Assembly: GCF_009909185.1 (NCBI RefSeq)
Contig: NZ_JAAAMV010000007.1
Span: forward strand, 62,001-126,000
Direction of reading: 5' to 3'
Source of the DNA: Paenibacillus glycinis
Lineage (GTDB): Bacteria; Bacillota; Bacilli; Paenibacillales; Paenibacillaceae
DNA: 64,000 nucleotides
In this document: one piece after another, positions 7,913-15,843 of the stretch
Layout of the letters: every line of letters starts with the position of its first letter
How positions within the stretch are numbered: position 1 is the stretch's first letter
The notes under the pieces: model-generated
The model's input: the letters and a program-made list of their open reading frames with translations, nothing else
What the model was told of the DNA's origin: nothing
Database searches by the model: none
Position numbers and translations under genes: made by a program

Positions 7913-8383
7913 TTAGAACGTCACCATTCGCGCATACGCGTCCCTGTGCATGTATGCTTGCGCCAGCTCCGTTTTGTTCGATTGGAGGAACATCCGCACG
8001 AGCGAGCTGCTCGTCTGGATGTCCTTCAAATAAGGCGAGAGGTAGACGGTATCCGCCTTCGTCGTGCTCCGCATGTACTGCTCCAGCTGCAGCTCGTACT
8101 CGAGGTCCGTGGAGTTGCGGATGCCCCGGATGACGGCCTTCACGTTATTGGCGTTGACGTAATCGGCCACGATGCCCTCGAAAGGCACGACGACCGCGTT
8201 CGCCATTTGGGCCAAAGACAACCGCACGAGCTCGGTACGCTGCGAGATGTCGAAATAATGCTGCTTGCTCCGGTTGTTCGCGATGATCACATGCACCTCG
8301 TCGAACAGGCTCCCCGCCCGCTCGATGACCGAAATATGCCCCAACGTGATGGGATCGAAGCTTCCCGCGTAGACGACCTTCAT
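7913..8383 (-). CDS. CoaD-like nucleotidyltransferase (phosphopantetheine adenylyltransferase family)
   Basis: A 156-residue cytoplasmic nucleotidyltransferase with YAGSFDPITLGH at the N-terminus (the T/HxGH active-site loop), VIRGIRNSTDLEYELQ and TSSSLVR, all hallmarks of the phosphopantetheine adenylyltransferase fold. Canonical CoaD makes dephospho-CoA from 4'-phosphopantetheine and ATP. Here the usual Met-Asn after the EYE-Q segment is replaced by YMRSTT, and the gene overlaps a phosphoesterase gene instead of lying near rsmD. It may therefore be a paralogue acting on another nucleotide or cofactor. The start ATG at 8383 overlaps the upstream stop (ATGA) and has GAGGAG upstream. Confidence 0.75.
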   Translation of the reverse strand: MKVVYAGSFDPITLGHISVIERAGSLFDEVHVIIANNRSKQHYFDISQRTELVRLSLAQMANAVVVPFEGIVADYVNANNVKAVIRGIRNSTDLEYELQLEQYMRSTTKADTVYLSPYLKDIQTSSSLVRMFLQSNKTELAQAYMHRDAYARMVTF

Positions 8384-8892
8384 GCCTGCTCCTCGCTCGG
8401 CACCACGGCGTCGCGGATCTGCTCGAACGTAAGCGGCGCGTAATCCCAATGCTCCACGCTGACGTTGAAGTAGCTGACGCTCTCGTATTTCTGCCCGTGG
8501 ATATGGCCGTGCACGTTCACGTATGGCATGTGCTTGTTCATGTACATCGGCTCGTGCGACAGGAAGAAGAAGTCCTTGTAAATGATCGGATGCTCGCTCA
8601 CCTCGTCGAAACCGACGTCCAGCCACCATTGGCGGGAGCGGCCGCGGTCGTGATTGCCGAGGATCAGATGCTTGTACCCGTTCAGCCGCGCGACGATCGC
8701 CTTGGTCTTGTCCCGGTTCAGGAACGAGAAATCCCCCAGATGGAACACCTTGTCCCCTTCGCCGACGACCGCGTTCCACTTCTCGATCATCGCCTCGTTC
8801 ATCTCGTCGGCGTTCGCGAACGGCCGCGATTCGAAATCGATGATATGCTTGTGACCGAAGTGATGGTCGGAGATGAAAAACACCTTTTGCAT
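8380..8892 (-). CDS. Calcineurin-like metallophosphoesterase
   Basis: A 170-residue soluble phosphoesterase with the complete di-metal site: SDHHFGH (D9 and H11), GDFSF, GNHDRG, the SHEP segment and GHIHG. It belongs to the small COG4186-type group of calcineurin-like phosphoesterases, whose substrates are mostly unknown. The gene overlaps the following CoaD-like gene by four bases (ATGA), so the two are translated together and probably act on a shared metabolite. The ATG at 8892 has AAGGAG about 11 nt upstream. The pairing of a nucleotidyltransferase with a phosphohydrolase suggests opposing or sequential steps on a phosphorylated compound; this is inference. Confidence 0.82.
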   Translation of the reverse strand: MQKVFFISDHHFGHKHIIDFESRPFANADEMNEAMIEKWNAVVGEGDKVFHLGDFSFLNRDKTKAIVARLNGYKHLILGNHDRGRSRQWWLDVGFDEVSEHPIIYKDFFFLSHEPMYMNKHMPYVNVHGHIHGQKYESVSYFNVSVEHWDYAPLTFEQIRDAVVPSEEQA

Positions 8893-8983
8893 GGATGACC
8901 ACGCTCCTTGTTATGCGTTTACCCGCTCTCGGAACCTCGCGCTTGCCGCGAGGACCGACGATGCCGTACGACGGTTGCTGCCC

Positions 8984-9310
8984 TTATTCCGTGATGGTCG
9001 CCAGCAGGTCGGCGCGCAGCGGCGTGAACGTCTCGACGACGACCGTGTCCGCCAGCGCCGTTACCTCGTGCACCGCATCGCCGGGGATGAAGAACTGCTC
9101 GCCCGCTTCGGCGACGGTGATCGCTCCGTTCATCTCGAGCTGCAGCCGGCCGCTGACGACGAACGTCAACTGCTCATGGGGATGGGAATGCGCGGTCCCG
9201 ACCGATCCGGTCTTCAGCGTCACCATCATGCTCATGATCGTCTCGCCCGGCGGGAATATTTTGCGTTCGATTCCCGGGCCGGATGCATGCCATTCGTCAA
9301 AGCGCGGCAT
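8984..9310 (-). CDS. Small cupin protein
   Basis: A 108-residue single-domain cupin. The metal-site motif is visible as GTAHSHPHEQLTFVVSGRL (two to three His and a Glu) and the second motif as the GEQFFIPGDAVHEV stretch. Such proteins are small sugar or keto-acid isomerases, dioxygenases or binding proteins; the exact role cannot be told. The start ATG at 9310 overlaps the stop of the dehydrogenase gene (TGATG), so both are expressed together. A perfect 7-bp hairpin at 8935-8953 follows the gene but has little T-tract. Confidence 0.82.
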   Translation of the reverse strand: MPRFDEWHASGPGIERKIFPPGETIMSMMVTLKTGSVGTAHSHPHEQLTFVVSGRLQLEMNGAITVAEAGEQFFIPGDAVHEVTALADTVVVETFTPLRADLLATITE

Positions 9311-10350
9311 CAGGCTTCGCCTCCCGGCACCAGCAGTACTTTGGACACGCTGCCCGGCTGCTTCAGCAGCGTGTCGAACCAGCGGCCGCCTTCGCCGAGC
9401 GGCGCTTCGACCACGCCGTCGGCCAGTCCGATGCGGCCTTCCTCGATCCATCGCAGCGCCGTGCGGAAGTTCGCCGTCGAATAAGCGAACGCGCCCGTCA
9501 TCGTCACTTCGTTGCGAATCGCGATATTAACCGGCAGCGCGGACTCTTCCTCGTGCAAGCCCGTGAATACGGCGCGGCCGCCGCCCTTGCAGGCAAGCAC
9601 GCACTGCCTGCGCGTCAGCCCCGCGCCGACCGCGTCGAGCGCGACGTTCACGCCGGCGCCGCCGGTCAGCCGCTTCACTTCCTCCAGCGTGTCCGCTCCG
9701 TCCGCCGGGCAGATCGTATGCTTCGCCCCCAGCTTCGCGGCGATCCCCAGACGGTCCGCGTTCATGTCGACCGCGATCACGTCGCGCACGCCGTACTGGA
9801 GTACCGCCTGCAGCGCGAGCAGCCCGATCGGTCCCATCCCGATGATGAGCACCGTGTCCGTCGGCTTCGGCTCGGCCAGCTCCGCCGCGCGGATAGCGCA
9901 GGCCGCCGGCTCCGTCATCGCCGCCTGCTGCAGCGTCACCGCATCCGGAACGGCGTAGACGAACGCCGCCGGGATCTTCACGTATTCCGCGTTGCTGCCC
10001 GGCAGCGCGGCGGAGAGCAGCTTGCGCGAGACGCACAGCTGCTGCCTGCCGCTCGCGCACGGCTCGCATTGGCCGCAGGTCACGAGCGGATTCGCCGTGA
10101 CGCGCTGGCCGATCCGCCACCGGCCGGCCGCTTCCGCGCGGCCGCCGACGGCGGCGATCGTGCCGGAGAACTCGTGGCCGAAGATCATCGGCGGCTTGCG
10201 GAGCGAATTTTTGCCCAGGTACCCGCTCAGCTCCGATCCGCAAATGCCGGAGTAGGCTACGCGAATGAGAATCTCGTCCTCCCCCGCGACCGGCATGTCC
10301 GTTTCCCGGATCGTCATTTCCTGCGGTCCTTCATAGATAAGTGCCTGCAT
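9310..10350 (-). CDS. Zinc-dependent medium-chain alcohol/polyol dehydrogenase
   Basis: A 346-residue MDR-family dehydrogenase acting in the cytoplasm. It has the catalytic zinc ligand Cys in GICGSE, GHEFSG (His-Glu), the structural-zinc cluster CGQCEPCASGRQQLC and the NAD-binding GMGPIG. The pattern is closest to sorbitol, threonine or butanediol dehydrogenases; the sequence does not define the substrate. ATG 10350 is chosen over TTG 10356 because GGGG then stands 9 nt away. It is co-transcribed with the small cupin gene, which could act on the ketone product. Confidence 0.9.
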   Translation of the reverse strand: MQALIYEGPQEMTIRETDMPVAGEDEILIRVAYSGICGSELSGYLGKNSLRKPPMIFGHEFSGTIAAVGGRAEAAGRWRIGQRVTANPLVTCGQCEPCASGRQQLCVSRKLLSAALPGSNAEYVKIPAAFVYAVPDAVTLQQAAMTEPAACAIRAAELAEPKPTDTVLIIGMGPIGLLALQAVLQYGVRDVIAVDMNADRLGIAAKLGAKHTICPADGADTLEEVKRLTGGAGVNVALDAVGAGLTRRQCVLACKGGGRAVFTGLHEEESALPVNIAIRNEVTMTGAFAYSTANFRTALRWIEEGRIGLADGVVEAPLGEGGRWFDTLLKQPGSVSKVLLVPGGEA

Positions 10351-10549
10351 GCGCAACTTCCCCTCTCACGCGATTGGCTTTCTACTCGCAAAGCTTGGAA
10401 AAATTCGGTTTGTCCCTCCCTCATGGTAGCATTCCGCCCGTAAAGTAGAAAGCCCCTTTATTGACGCCTGATCGACGCCGGAGGCGGGCAAACTCGAAAA
10501 AGCCGCCGATTAGCGGGCAGCCTCATGCATTTATACCCGGTTCCCCCGA

Positions 10550-11114
10550 TCATCCCATGAAGATGCGAAGCAGGCCGGCCAATTCTTCGGGCCGTTCCAA
10601 TGCCAAGCAGTGCCCGCAAGGCAGGGTTTCCGCCGTCACGTGTTCCGCGACAAGCCCGGCGACGCGATGAACGTCCCCGTCCATGAAATAAGCGCCGGCT
10701 ATCGCGATGACGGGCATCGTCAATTTCCGCTGCACGTGCTTCCGTACGAATGCGACGTTAGCAAAGTCATTGCGGTACACATCGAAGATCGGACGCAGGC
10801 CACCCGCGCCGGAACTGCCGCGAACGACCGCCTCCAACAGCGGCTCCGCGATCGCGCTCGGATCCTGGCATTCGTCCCGCATTAATTTTGCCCCAGAACT
10901 CCCGCTCCTTGCCCGTGATCAGCAACTCGGGCACGTCCGGAACGGCAAAGAAGACGATATGCCAGAACCAGTGATTGGAATGTACGTTCTCCGGCGTTAA
11001 GGTTGACCACTCTTCCAACCCGAGACCCGTCGGCTTCTTCACCCTGTCCGGATGCTTTGCCGCCAGCGCTTAAGAGAAAGCCGCGCCCCAGTCTTCGCCG
11101 TGCACGCGGGCGCC
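10550..11114 (-). pseudogene. Decayed alpha/beta hydrolase (epoxide-hydrolase-like)
   Basis: Three minus-strand pieces line up with one epoxide-hydrolase-like protein. The nucleophile-elbow remnant HGEDWGAAFS is followed by an in-frame TAA at 11072-11070, then ALAAKHPDRVKKP continues in the same frame to EFWGK. A one-base insertion in the AAAA run near 10884 shifts the frame, after which MRDECQDPSAIAEP runs to the TGA at 10550 and ends with the catalytic-His region (PCGHCLALERPEEL). The usual GHDWG elbow reads GEDWG. The N-terminal part is not recognisable upstream of about 11114. Stop codon plus frameshift make this a broken gene. Confidence 0.75.
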
Positions 11115-11330
11115 TCCGGTTCAGGTCCGGCAGCGCAGCGAAGAGGCCCCATGCGAACAAACCTTCCGTATGCGTCATTCCTATCATTACTCTGCCGGAG
11201 CGGCAGATCGGGAGCTTGACTGACAGAACGATCAGGATTGTACAATGTCCCACACCTCCGCCAATATCCTGTCATTACCTTATGCGGGCGATCGCCCGGT
11301 CATGAAGGCATCGCGGAGGATTGGCAACGT

Positions 11331-11564
11331 TCAGCCCCACACCTGCACGATGAGCGTTACGACCAGCACCGCCGCAAACAGCGCGAACGCTCCCAGGAAA
11401 AAGTACCCGAAAATCCGCAAAGGCTTCGGCATGCTGCCCAGATCGACCGGTTTGTCCGGCACGCCCATAATGGTGCGGTTATGCTCGGTGACGTCGTTGA
11501 ACGTATTTCCGGCCGGCTGCCGATGCTCCTCGTTCCGGCGCTGATGCTCGTGATCGTCCGCCAT
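11331..11564 (-). CDS. Small single-pass membrane protein, unknown function
   Basis: A 77-residue protein with a charged, His/Glu/Arg-rich N-terminal half and one membrane segment (about residues 50-73, IFGYFFLGAFALFAAVLVV). I do not recognise the family. ATG 11564 has GGAGG 9 nt upstream; an ATG at 11585 overlaps the GNAT stop codon as ATGA and would add seven residues. It directly follows the GNAT gene, so the two form one unit. Confidence 0.6.
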   Translation of the reverse strand: MADDHEHQRRNEEHRQPAGNTFNDVTEHNRTIMGVPDKPVDLGSMPKPLRIFGYFFLGAFALFAAVLVVTLIVQVWG

Positions 11565-11581
11565 TGGCGCATTCCTCCCGT

Positions 11582-12202
11582 TCATGCTTTTCGTTCGTTT
11601 CGGAACAGCTTGTAATGATGATACGCCTCGCCGTCGATCGTTATGCTGCCTGCCGCGCGAAAGCCGCATTTCGCGATGACCCGGTTGGAAGCCGTATTGT
11701 GCGGGAGGGCGAGAGCGTTCAGCTCATCCGCCAGCCCGCGCCCGAACAGGTAGCGGATCATGCCGGCCGCCGCCAGCGTCGCGTAGCCTCTGCCGCCGTG
11801 CGCGTTCGAGATGCCGTACATGATCTCCCGGTTCGGCGGCGGCAGCTCATCCTTGATCCCGGAGCAGACCCAGCCGACGAACTGCCCCGTTTCCTTCAGC
11901 GTCACGGCCAGCCTCAGCTGAAGTTCCCCGATGTCCCGGCCTTCGCGGACGGCTTGAAGAAAACGTTCGTTGCCGGGAATCTCGTAATGAAGCAGCCAAT
12001 CCGCGCGAATCTCCTTCGTCTCCGCATTCCAGCCGGGCAGATAGCGCACGATCTCCGGCTCATGGGTAACGGCGTGGAAGTCGTCCAAATCCTCCGGCTT
12101 GAACAGCCGCAACACGACGGCGCCGCAATCGATCCGGAACGCCTCGTTATCGTTTTCGATTATCCCGTTCATATTCGGTTTCATCCTCATCTCTGTCTTC
12201 AT
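11582..12202 (-). CDS. GNAT-family N-acetyltransferase
   Basis: A 206-residue cytoplasmic acetyltransferase of the RimJ/RimL-like type. The acetyl-CoA loop is visible as GGRGYATLA, followed by the typical ALPHNTASNRVIAKCGF segment near the C-terminus. Substrate unknown. The start is uncertain: ATG 12202 is the first of several in-frame ATGs (12202, 12190, 12184, 12172) and none has a strong ribosome binding site. It is divergent from the lipase-like gene at 12365 and precedes the small membrane protein gene. Confidence 0.8.
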   Translation of the reverse strand: MKTEMRMKPNMNGIIENDNEAFRIDCGAVVLRLFKPEDLDDFHAVTHEPEIVRYLPGWNAETKEIRADWLLHYEIPGNERFLQAVREGRDIGELQLRLAVTLKETGQFVGWVCSGIKDELPPPNREIMYGISNAHGGRGYATLAAAGMIRYLFGRGLADELNALALPHNTASNRVIAKCGFRAAGSITIDGEAYHHYKLFRNERKA

Positions 12203-12364
12203 CGTCCGGAAACCCGAACCCTCTTCCCCTTTCTCGCCGAGCGCGCCATATCCTGCTATTCCATTATTTTTTTTGTAAGCGAATCCACCGCATTTCATAA
12301 TCCGGCATCCAGTGTGGTAAAGTTGAATATAAGGAAGGTTGCGAACGAGGGAGGCTGCAGGAAA

Positions 12365-13210
12365 ATGAAGGAGCGAATATTCGAGCTGCGCTGCCGCGAC
12401 GGCTCTCGCCGTTACGCGGCGGAATGGGAGCCGGAGGACGAAGGGCGTCCCCGCGGCGTCATCGCGCTCGTGCACGGCATGGGGGAGCATGTCGGACGCT
12501 ACCGGCATGTCGCCGAGATGTTCACGGAAGCCGGCTACGCCGTCATCGGCTTCGATCAGGTGGGCCACGGCCGCACCGAAGGCAAACGCGGACATACCAA
12601 ATCGTACCCCGCCCTGCTTGACGGCATCGACGCGATGCTCGCCGAGGCGAAGAAGCGCTTCCCCGGCGCGCCCATTTTCCTATATGGGCACAGCATGGGC
12701 GGCAACGTTACGCTCAATTACGTGCTGCGGCGCAAGCCCGGCATCGTCGGCGCCATCGTGACGGGGCCTTGGCTGAGGCTGGCGTTCAACCCGCCTCCGC
12801 TGCAGCTGATCGTCGCGCGCGTCGTGAACCGGCTGTTTCCCGCCTATACGAACGAACGGCCGATGGTCGGCGATCATCTCACGTCCGATCCAGCGATGAT
12901 CAAGCGCTACCAGGAGGATCCGCTCGGCCACGGCGCCATCACGGCGCGGTTCTTCCTCAGCGTGCAGGGAGCCGGCCTGTGGGCGCTGAAGCATGCGTCG
13001 CAATGGCGCACGCCGCTCCTGCTCATGCATGGCGGCTCGGACAAAGTCACCTCGATCCTGGCGACCCGGCAGTTCGCCGACGCGGCCGGATCCGACTGCA
13101 CGTTCATGGAATGGGCCGGCTACAAGCACGAGCTGCACAACGAGCTGGACCGCGAGGAAGTGTTCGACGTCATGCGCGACTGGCTGGAGAAGCAGCTGGC
13201 CGCGCTGTGA
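12365..13210 (+). CDS. Alpha/beta hydrolase, monoacylglycerol-lipase-like
   Basis: A 281-residue serine hydrolase of the lysophospholipase/monoacylglycerol lipase group. It has the oxyanion motif HGMGEH, the nucleophile elbow GHSMGG (Ser110), the acid in GGSDKV and the histidine in YKHELHNE. There is no signal peptide, so it is probably cytoplasmic or membrane-peripheral. The ATG at 12365 is preceded by AGGAAA and, further back, GGGAGG; a longer open frame reaching back to 11564 is antisense to the GNAT gene and is not real. It stands alone and ends before a strong terminator at 13324. Confidence 0.9.
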   Translation: MKERIFELRCRDGSRRYAAEWEPEDEGRPRGVIALVHGMGEHVGRYRHVAEMFTEAGYAVIGFDQVGHGRTEGKRGHTKSYPALLDGIDAMLAEAKKRFPGAPIFLYGHSMGGNVTLNYVLRRKPGIVGAIVTGPWLRLAFNPPPLQLIVARVVNRLFPAYTNERPMVGDHLTSDPAMIKRYQEDPLGHGAITARFFLSVQGAGLWALKHASQWRTPLLLMHGGSDKVTSILATRQFADAAGSDCTFMEWAGYKHELHNELDREEVFDVMRDWLEKQLAAL

Positions 13211-13323
13211 GCTTGCGACTTTTTCGTACGTCGCGGCGGAACGCGCGGTCCTTCGCGTTTCGGCCGGACGCCTGCACGATAGACGCTCGATAGACGTTCG
13301 ATGGAAGCACCATGCCTGCAACG

Positions 13324-13360
13324 AAAAACCGCCCGGCTCGCGATGAGCCGGGCGGTTTTT
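13324..13360. terminator. Strong bidirectional terminator
   Basis: A perfect 16-bp inverted repeat (AAAAACCGCCCGGCTC at 13324-13339 and its complement at 13345-13360) with a 5-nt loop and T-runs on both strands. It serves the lipase-like gene on the plus strand and the TIR-like operon on the minus strand. Confidence 0.9.
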
Positions 13361-13368
13361 GCTAATGA

Positions 13369-13410
13369 CTGGCGTTATGATAACGGCTGACGTTATGATA
13401 ATGGCTGACG
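13369..13410. repeat. Short 18-bp tandem repeat
   Basis: Two copies of an 18-bp unit (CTGRCGTTATGATAAYGG) at 13369-13386 and 13387-13404, plus six bases of a third. It lies between the terminator and the 63-residue gene. Confidence 0.7.
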
Positions 13411-13454
13411 ATGGGTGGCCTCCGTTGTTCGGAATCCATGCGCAGCCTTCAGGT

Positions 13455-13646
13455 TCACTGCGCGAATAACGGTTTCTTGTACTCGGCTTTTCGCTTGATC
13501 AGCACGAAGCCGTTCTCTTCCCGACCGGTCCCGATGACCGGAGCCAGCACCATTTCGTTCATGTCGACCACGACGACTTTGCCTTCTTTGGCGCGAGTGA
13601 CCGGTAGTTTCCTTCGCGCGTTCTTCTTCGCGTCTTTGTCCTTCAT
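13455..13646 (-). CDS. Small basic protein, partner of the TIR-like protein
   Basis: A 63-residue, lysine- and arginine-rich protein (a basic N-terminus then KVVVVDMNEMVLAPVIGTG and FVLIKRKAEYKKP). I do not recognise a family and see no signal peptide or membrane segment. Its ATG at 13646 overlaps the stop codon of the TIR-like gene (ATGA), so it is made together with it. That tight linkage is the main reason to call it a gene. It might be an immunity, adaptor or nucleic-acid-binding partner; this is inference only. Confidence 0.6.
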   Translation of the reverse strand: MKDKDAKKNARRKLPVTRAKEGKVVVVDMNEMVLAPVIGTGREENGFVLIKRKAEYKKPLFAQ

Positions 13647-14617
13647 GCCGGATCGCCTCCAAACAGGTAGTGTACCGTGCTCATCAATTCTTCGTTCGCG
13701 TCCATCAACTGCTCCAACTGCTCTCTCGTCGAGACGTGTCCCGTGAGATGAACCGTCACGACAAGCTCTCTACCCACAGGATAGCACAGCAAATAAATTT
13801 TGCCAACGCCATGTCCCTTGTACAGGATCGCCTGTTCCGTGCTGGTCCGGTACACGTCGACGACCAGCGGCGCCTGTTCGCCCGCGTCCTCGTAGGCCGA
13901 GAAGGAGTAAAACTTGCCTCGCCCGACATTCCCGGCGACCTGCCGGATGCCGTCGCTGCCCTCGGCCTTCCACACGGCGGCGCCCGATACTTTGCCGACG
14001 GCCCGGCCGTCGTACGCCGTTCGGATCGCTTCGTACAAATGCTCGTATTTGCGTCCACCGTCCACGACGATATCCGCGCTGAATTGAATCAAGAATTGCA
14101 GCAAAGAGGCATGAGCCGGATTCTGGTACGCGCCGAGCTCCTCGATCCTGGCCGCGATCGCGCCGCATGCCGTGCTCACGGCGGCATCGAGGTTCGGCCG
14201 GTCCGGGTCGTAGGTTAGGTACGTAAGCCCGTTCAGGTCCGACGGGATGTGGAATTCGTCGATGACGCGACCGTCCGGGCGCTCCTGCGCCACGGCCCGC
14301 GGCACGACGAAGAAGACCCGTCCCCGCTTAAGCTTTCCCCAGAAAAGCCCCAGCTCGAAGACGACGTTGTCGCGCGGGATCATCATGACTTTGTCGCGCA
14401 GCTCCACCACGTCGTGCGCCGTGAACAAGAAGACCGCGAAGTCGCTGATGTCCGCTTGATGCTCCAGGTCGGTCATCGTGTCGTTGTTGACCTGAAAGGC
14501 GCCCGCGAACCAAGGCGTGACCTCGGCGACCCGCTCCAGCTCCTTCATTACGGCGAGCGCGAGTTTCTTGGCTTCGCTCGTTGAACCCAGGAATAACTTC
14601 GGTCTGCTTTGCGGCAT
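13643..14617 (-). CDS. TIR-like (PF10137-type) NADase-like protein with unassigned C-terminal domain
   Basis: A 324-residue protein. Residues 6-160 match the TIR-like predicted nucleotide-binding domain found in CBASS Cap12 and PycTIR effectors: KLFLGSTSEAKKLA, the DFAVFLFT strand, then PRDNVVFELGLFWGKLKRGR (Glu88 is the likely catalytic residue) and IPSDLNGLTYLTYD. In that family the domain cleaves NAD+ when activated by a second messenger. Residues 165-324 form a soluble domain I cannot assign; no membrane segment, STING or SAVED motif is apparent. No cyclase gene lies nearby. ATG 14617 has AGGAGA 8 nt upstream; the frame runs further back without support. A defence role is inferred from the domain. 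Confidence 0.8.
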   Translation of the reverse strand: MPQSRPKLFLGSTSEAKKLALAVMKELERVAEVTPWFAGAFQVNNDTMTDLEHQADISDFAVFLFTAHDVVELRDKVMMIPRDNVVFELGLFWGKLKRGRVFFVVPRAVAQERPDGRVIDEFHIPSDLNGLTYLTYDPDRPNLDAAVSTACGAIAARIEELGAYQNPAHASLLQFLIQFSADIVVDGGRKYEHLYEAIRTAYDGRAVGKVSGAAVWKAEGSDGIRQVAGNVGRGKFYSFSAYEDAGEQAPLVVDVYRTSTEQAILYKGHGVGKIYLLCYPVGRELVVTVHLTGHVSTREQLEQLMDANEELMSTVHYLFGGDPA

Positions 14618-14675
14618 GAAGACGTTCTCCTTTTCCCGTATACGGCGTACGCGCGTTCCTATCCTTCTAGTTGCC

Positions 14676-14694
14676 ATTCTACCATAGCAAGCCA
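14676..14694 (-). promoter_or_regulatory. Candidate extended -10 promoter of the TIR-like operon
   Basis: Minus-strand ATGGTAGAAT provides TAGAAT (14681-14676) with an upstream TG, 59 nt before the TIR-like start codon. No good -35 box is present. Confidence 0.35.
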
Positions 14695-14783
14695 TCGGGG
14701 ACTTCATTAAATTTCCATCAATAAATCGCGCCTCGCTTCAATATACCCTGGGCGGGAAGCCGCGACGCCGACCGCGACGCGCG

Positions 14784-14816
14784 GCAAAAAAGGCAGCCTC
14801 CAGCGGAGACTGCCTT
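14784..14816 (-). terminator. Terminator of the transport-dioxygenase operon
   Basis: Minus-strand 12-bp stem (AAGGCAGTCTCC with GGAGGCTGCCTT, one G-U pair) followed by TTTTT. It lies 39 nt past the PhyH gene. Confidence 0.85.
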
Positions 14817-14854
14817 GCCTGCGTCCTTGCCGCGCCAAGCGGCGGCGGGCTCGT

Positions 14855-15763
14855 CTATTCCCGTCCAAGCGCCCTGCGGATGCTGATCTCCACCGGCGAG
14901 TAATCCGCGGGATCGGCGCGGTCGAAGTCCATCCGCTCCTTCAGCGGCGTCTTCTGGTTGCACATGAAGCGCGGCACGCCGGAATGGTTCTGCGAAGGCG
15001 TATGGTAGAGAAACGGATGACACAAGATGATGTCGCCCGGCGATGCCGTCGTCTCGGCGACGCGCAGGTTGAAGCCGTCGGCATCCGTATGCCAGCCGCC
15101 CATGAATTTGCCGACCCGATCCGGATCGTCGGTTCCCGCGCCGGTCAAGCCGGTCAGCTCCGACAGATAGGGATGCTCCAGGTTCAGCTTGTCGATGCCT
15201 TCTTGCGGCTCCAAGCCTTCCGGATGCCGCTCCAGAAACCGCGCGACGACGCGATGGGATCCTTCCACGATCAAGGTGCCGCCGCCTTGGGGACCGATCT
15301 CCGAGAAAATGCACAAGCAGAGCAGTCCTTGTTCCGGGCTGTCCACGTAATGGCGGAAATGCCCGCCGTCCCAATGCCAGCCCGCCGTCGGCACGGTCCA
15401 GGGACGCTCGGCGCCGAGCGAGAAGTTGACGGGCCACCAGCCCCAGGTCGCGACGACTTCTTCCTTCCCGTACACGCCCCGGTCGATCCACCGGCCATGT
15501 CCCGCCAAGTCCTCGATGGCATCCGCCATCCGCTCCGTGTTGCACCGGTCGAATGCCGGCGTCTTGTACGCTTCCCGCAAATAATGAATCGGCTTGTCCC
15601 AGGTGCCTCGGTCCTCGGGGTCGATGCCGAACGGGCGCAGCTGCTCCCAGACGAACCGCTGGCATTCCAGCGCCAGCTCCCGCGGATACGCCTCGCTGAC
15701 CTTGACCCAGCCGCGTTCGATGAAATGCTCGATTTCTTCGTTTGTCAGAACCTTGCCGTTCAT
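14855..15763 (-). CDS. Phytanoyl-CoA dioxygenase (PhyH)-type Fe(II)/2-oxoglutarate oxygenase
   Basis: A 302-residue cytoplasmic oxygenase. The iron-binding HxD is H130-W-D132 (AGWHWDGGHF), the distal histidine lies in LCHPFLYHTPSQN and an arginine for 2-oxoglutarate follows (GVPRF). Members hydroxylate diverse small molecules; in Paenibacillaceae they often sit in sugar operons with no defined role. It is the last gene of the operon kinase - regulator - two permeases - binding protein - PhyH, 80 nt after the binding protein, so it probably modifies the imported compound or a derivative. The ATG at 15763 has only a weak ribosome binding site. Confidence 0.85.
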   Translation of the reverse strand: MNGKVLTNEEIEHFIERGWVKVSEAYPRELALECQRFVWEQLRPFGIDPEDRGTWDKPIHYLREAYKTPAFDRCNTERMADAIEDLAGHGRWIDRGVYGKEEVVATWGWWPVNFSLGAERPWTVPTAGWHWDGGHFRHYVDSPEQGLLCLCIFSEIGPQGGGTLIVEGSHRVVARFLERHPEGLEPQEGIDKLNLEHPYLSELTGLTGAGTDDPDRVGKFMGGWHTDADGFNLRVAETTASPGDIILCHPFLYHTPSQNHSGVPRFMCNQKTPLKERMDFDRADPADYSPVEISIRRALGRE

Positions 15764-15843
15764 ACGATCAACTCGCTTTCGGATAATGAAAAGGGAAGCC
15801 GATGCCGATATGCGCACGGGCTTCCCAGCTTGATACGGACGGA

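Noticed and set aside
11564..13210. 548-codon plus-strand frame ending in the lipase-like gene
   Set aside because: The first 267 codons are antisense to the GNAT gene; the ribosome binding site and homology start at 12365.
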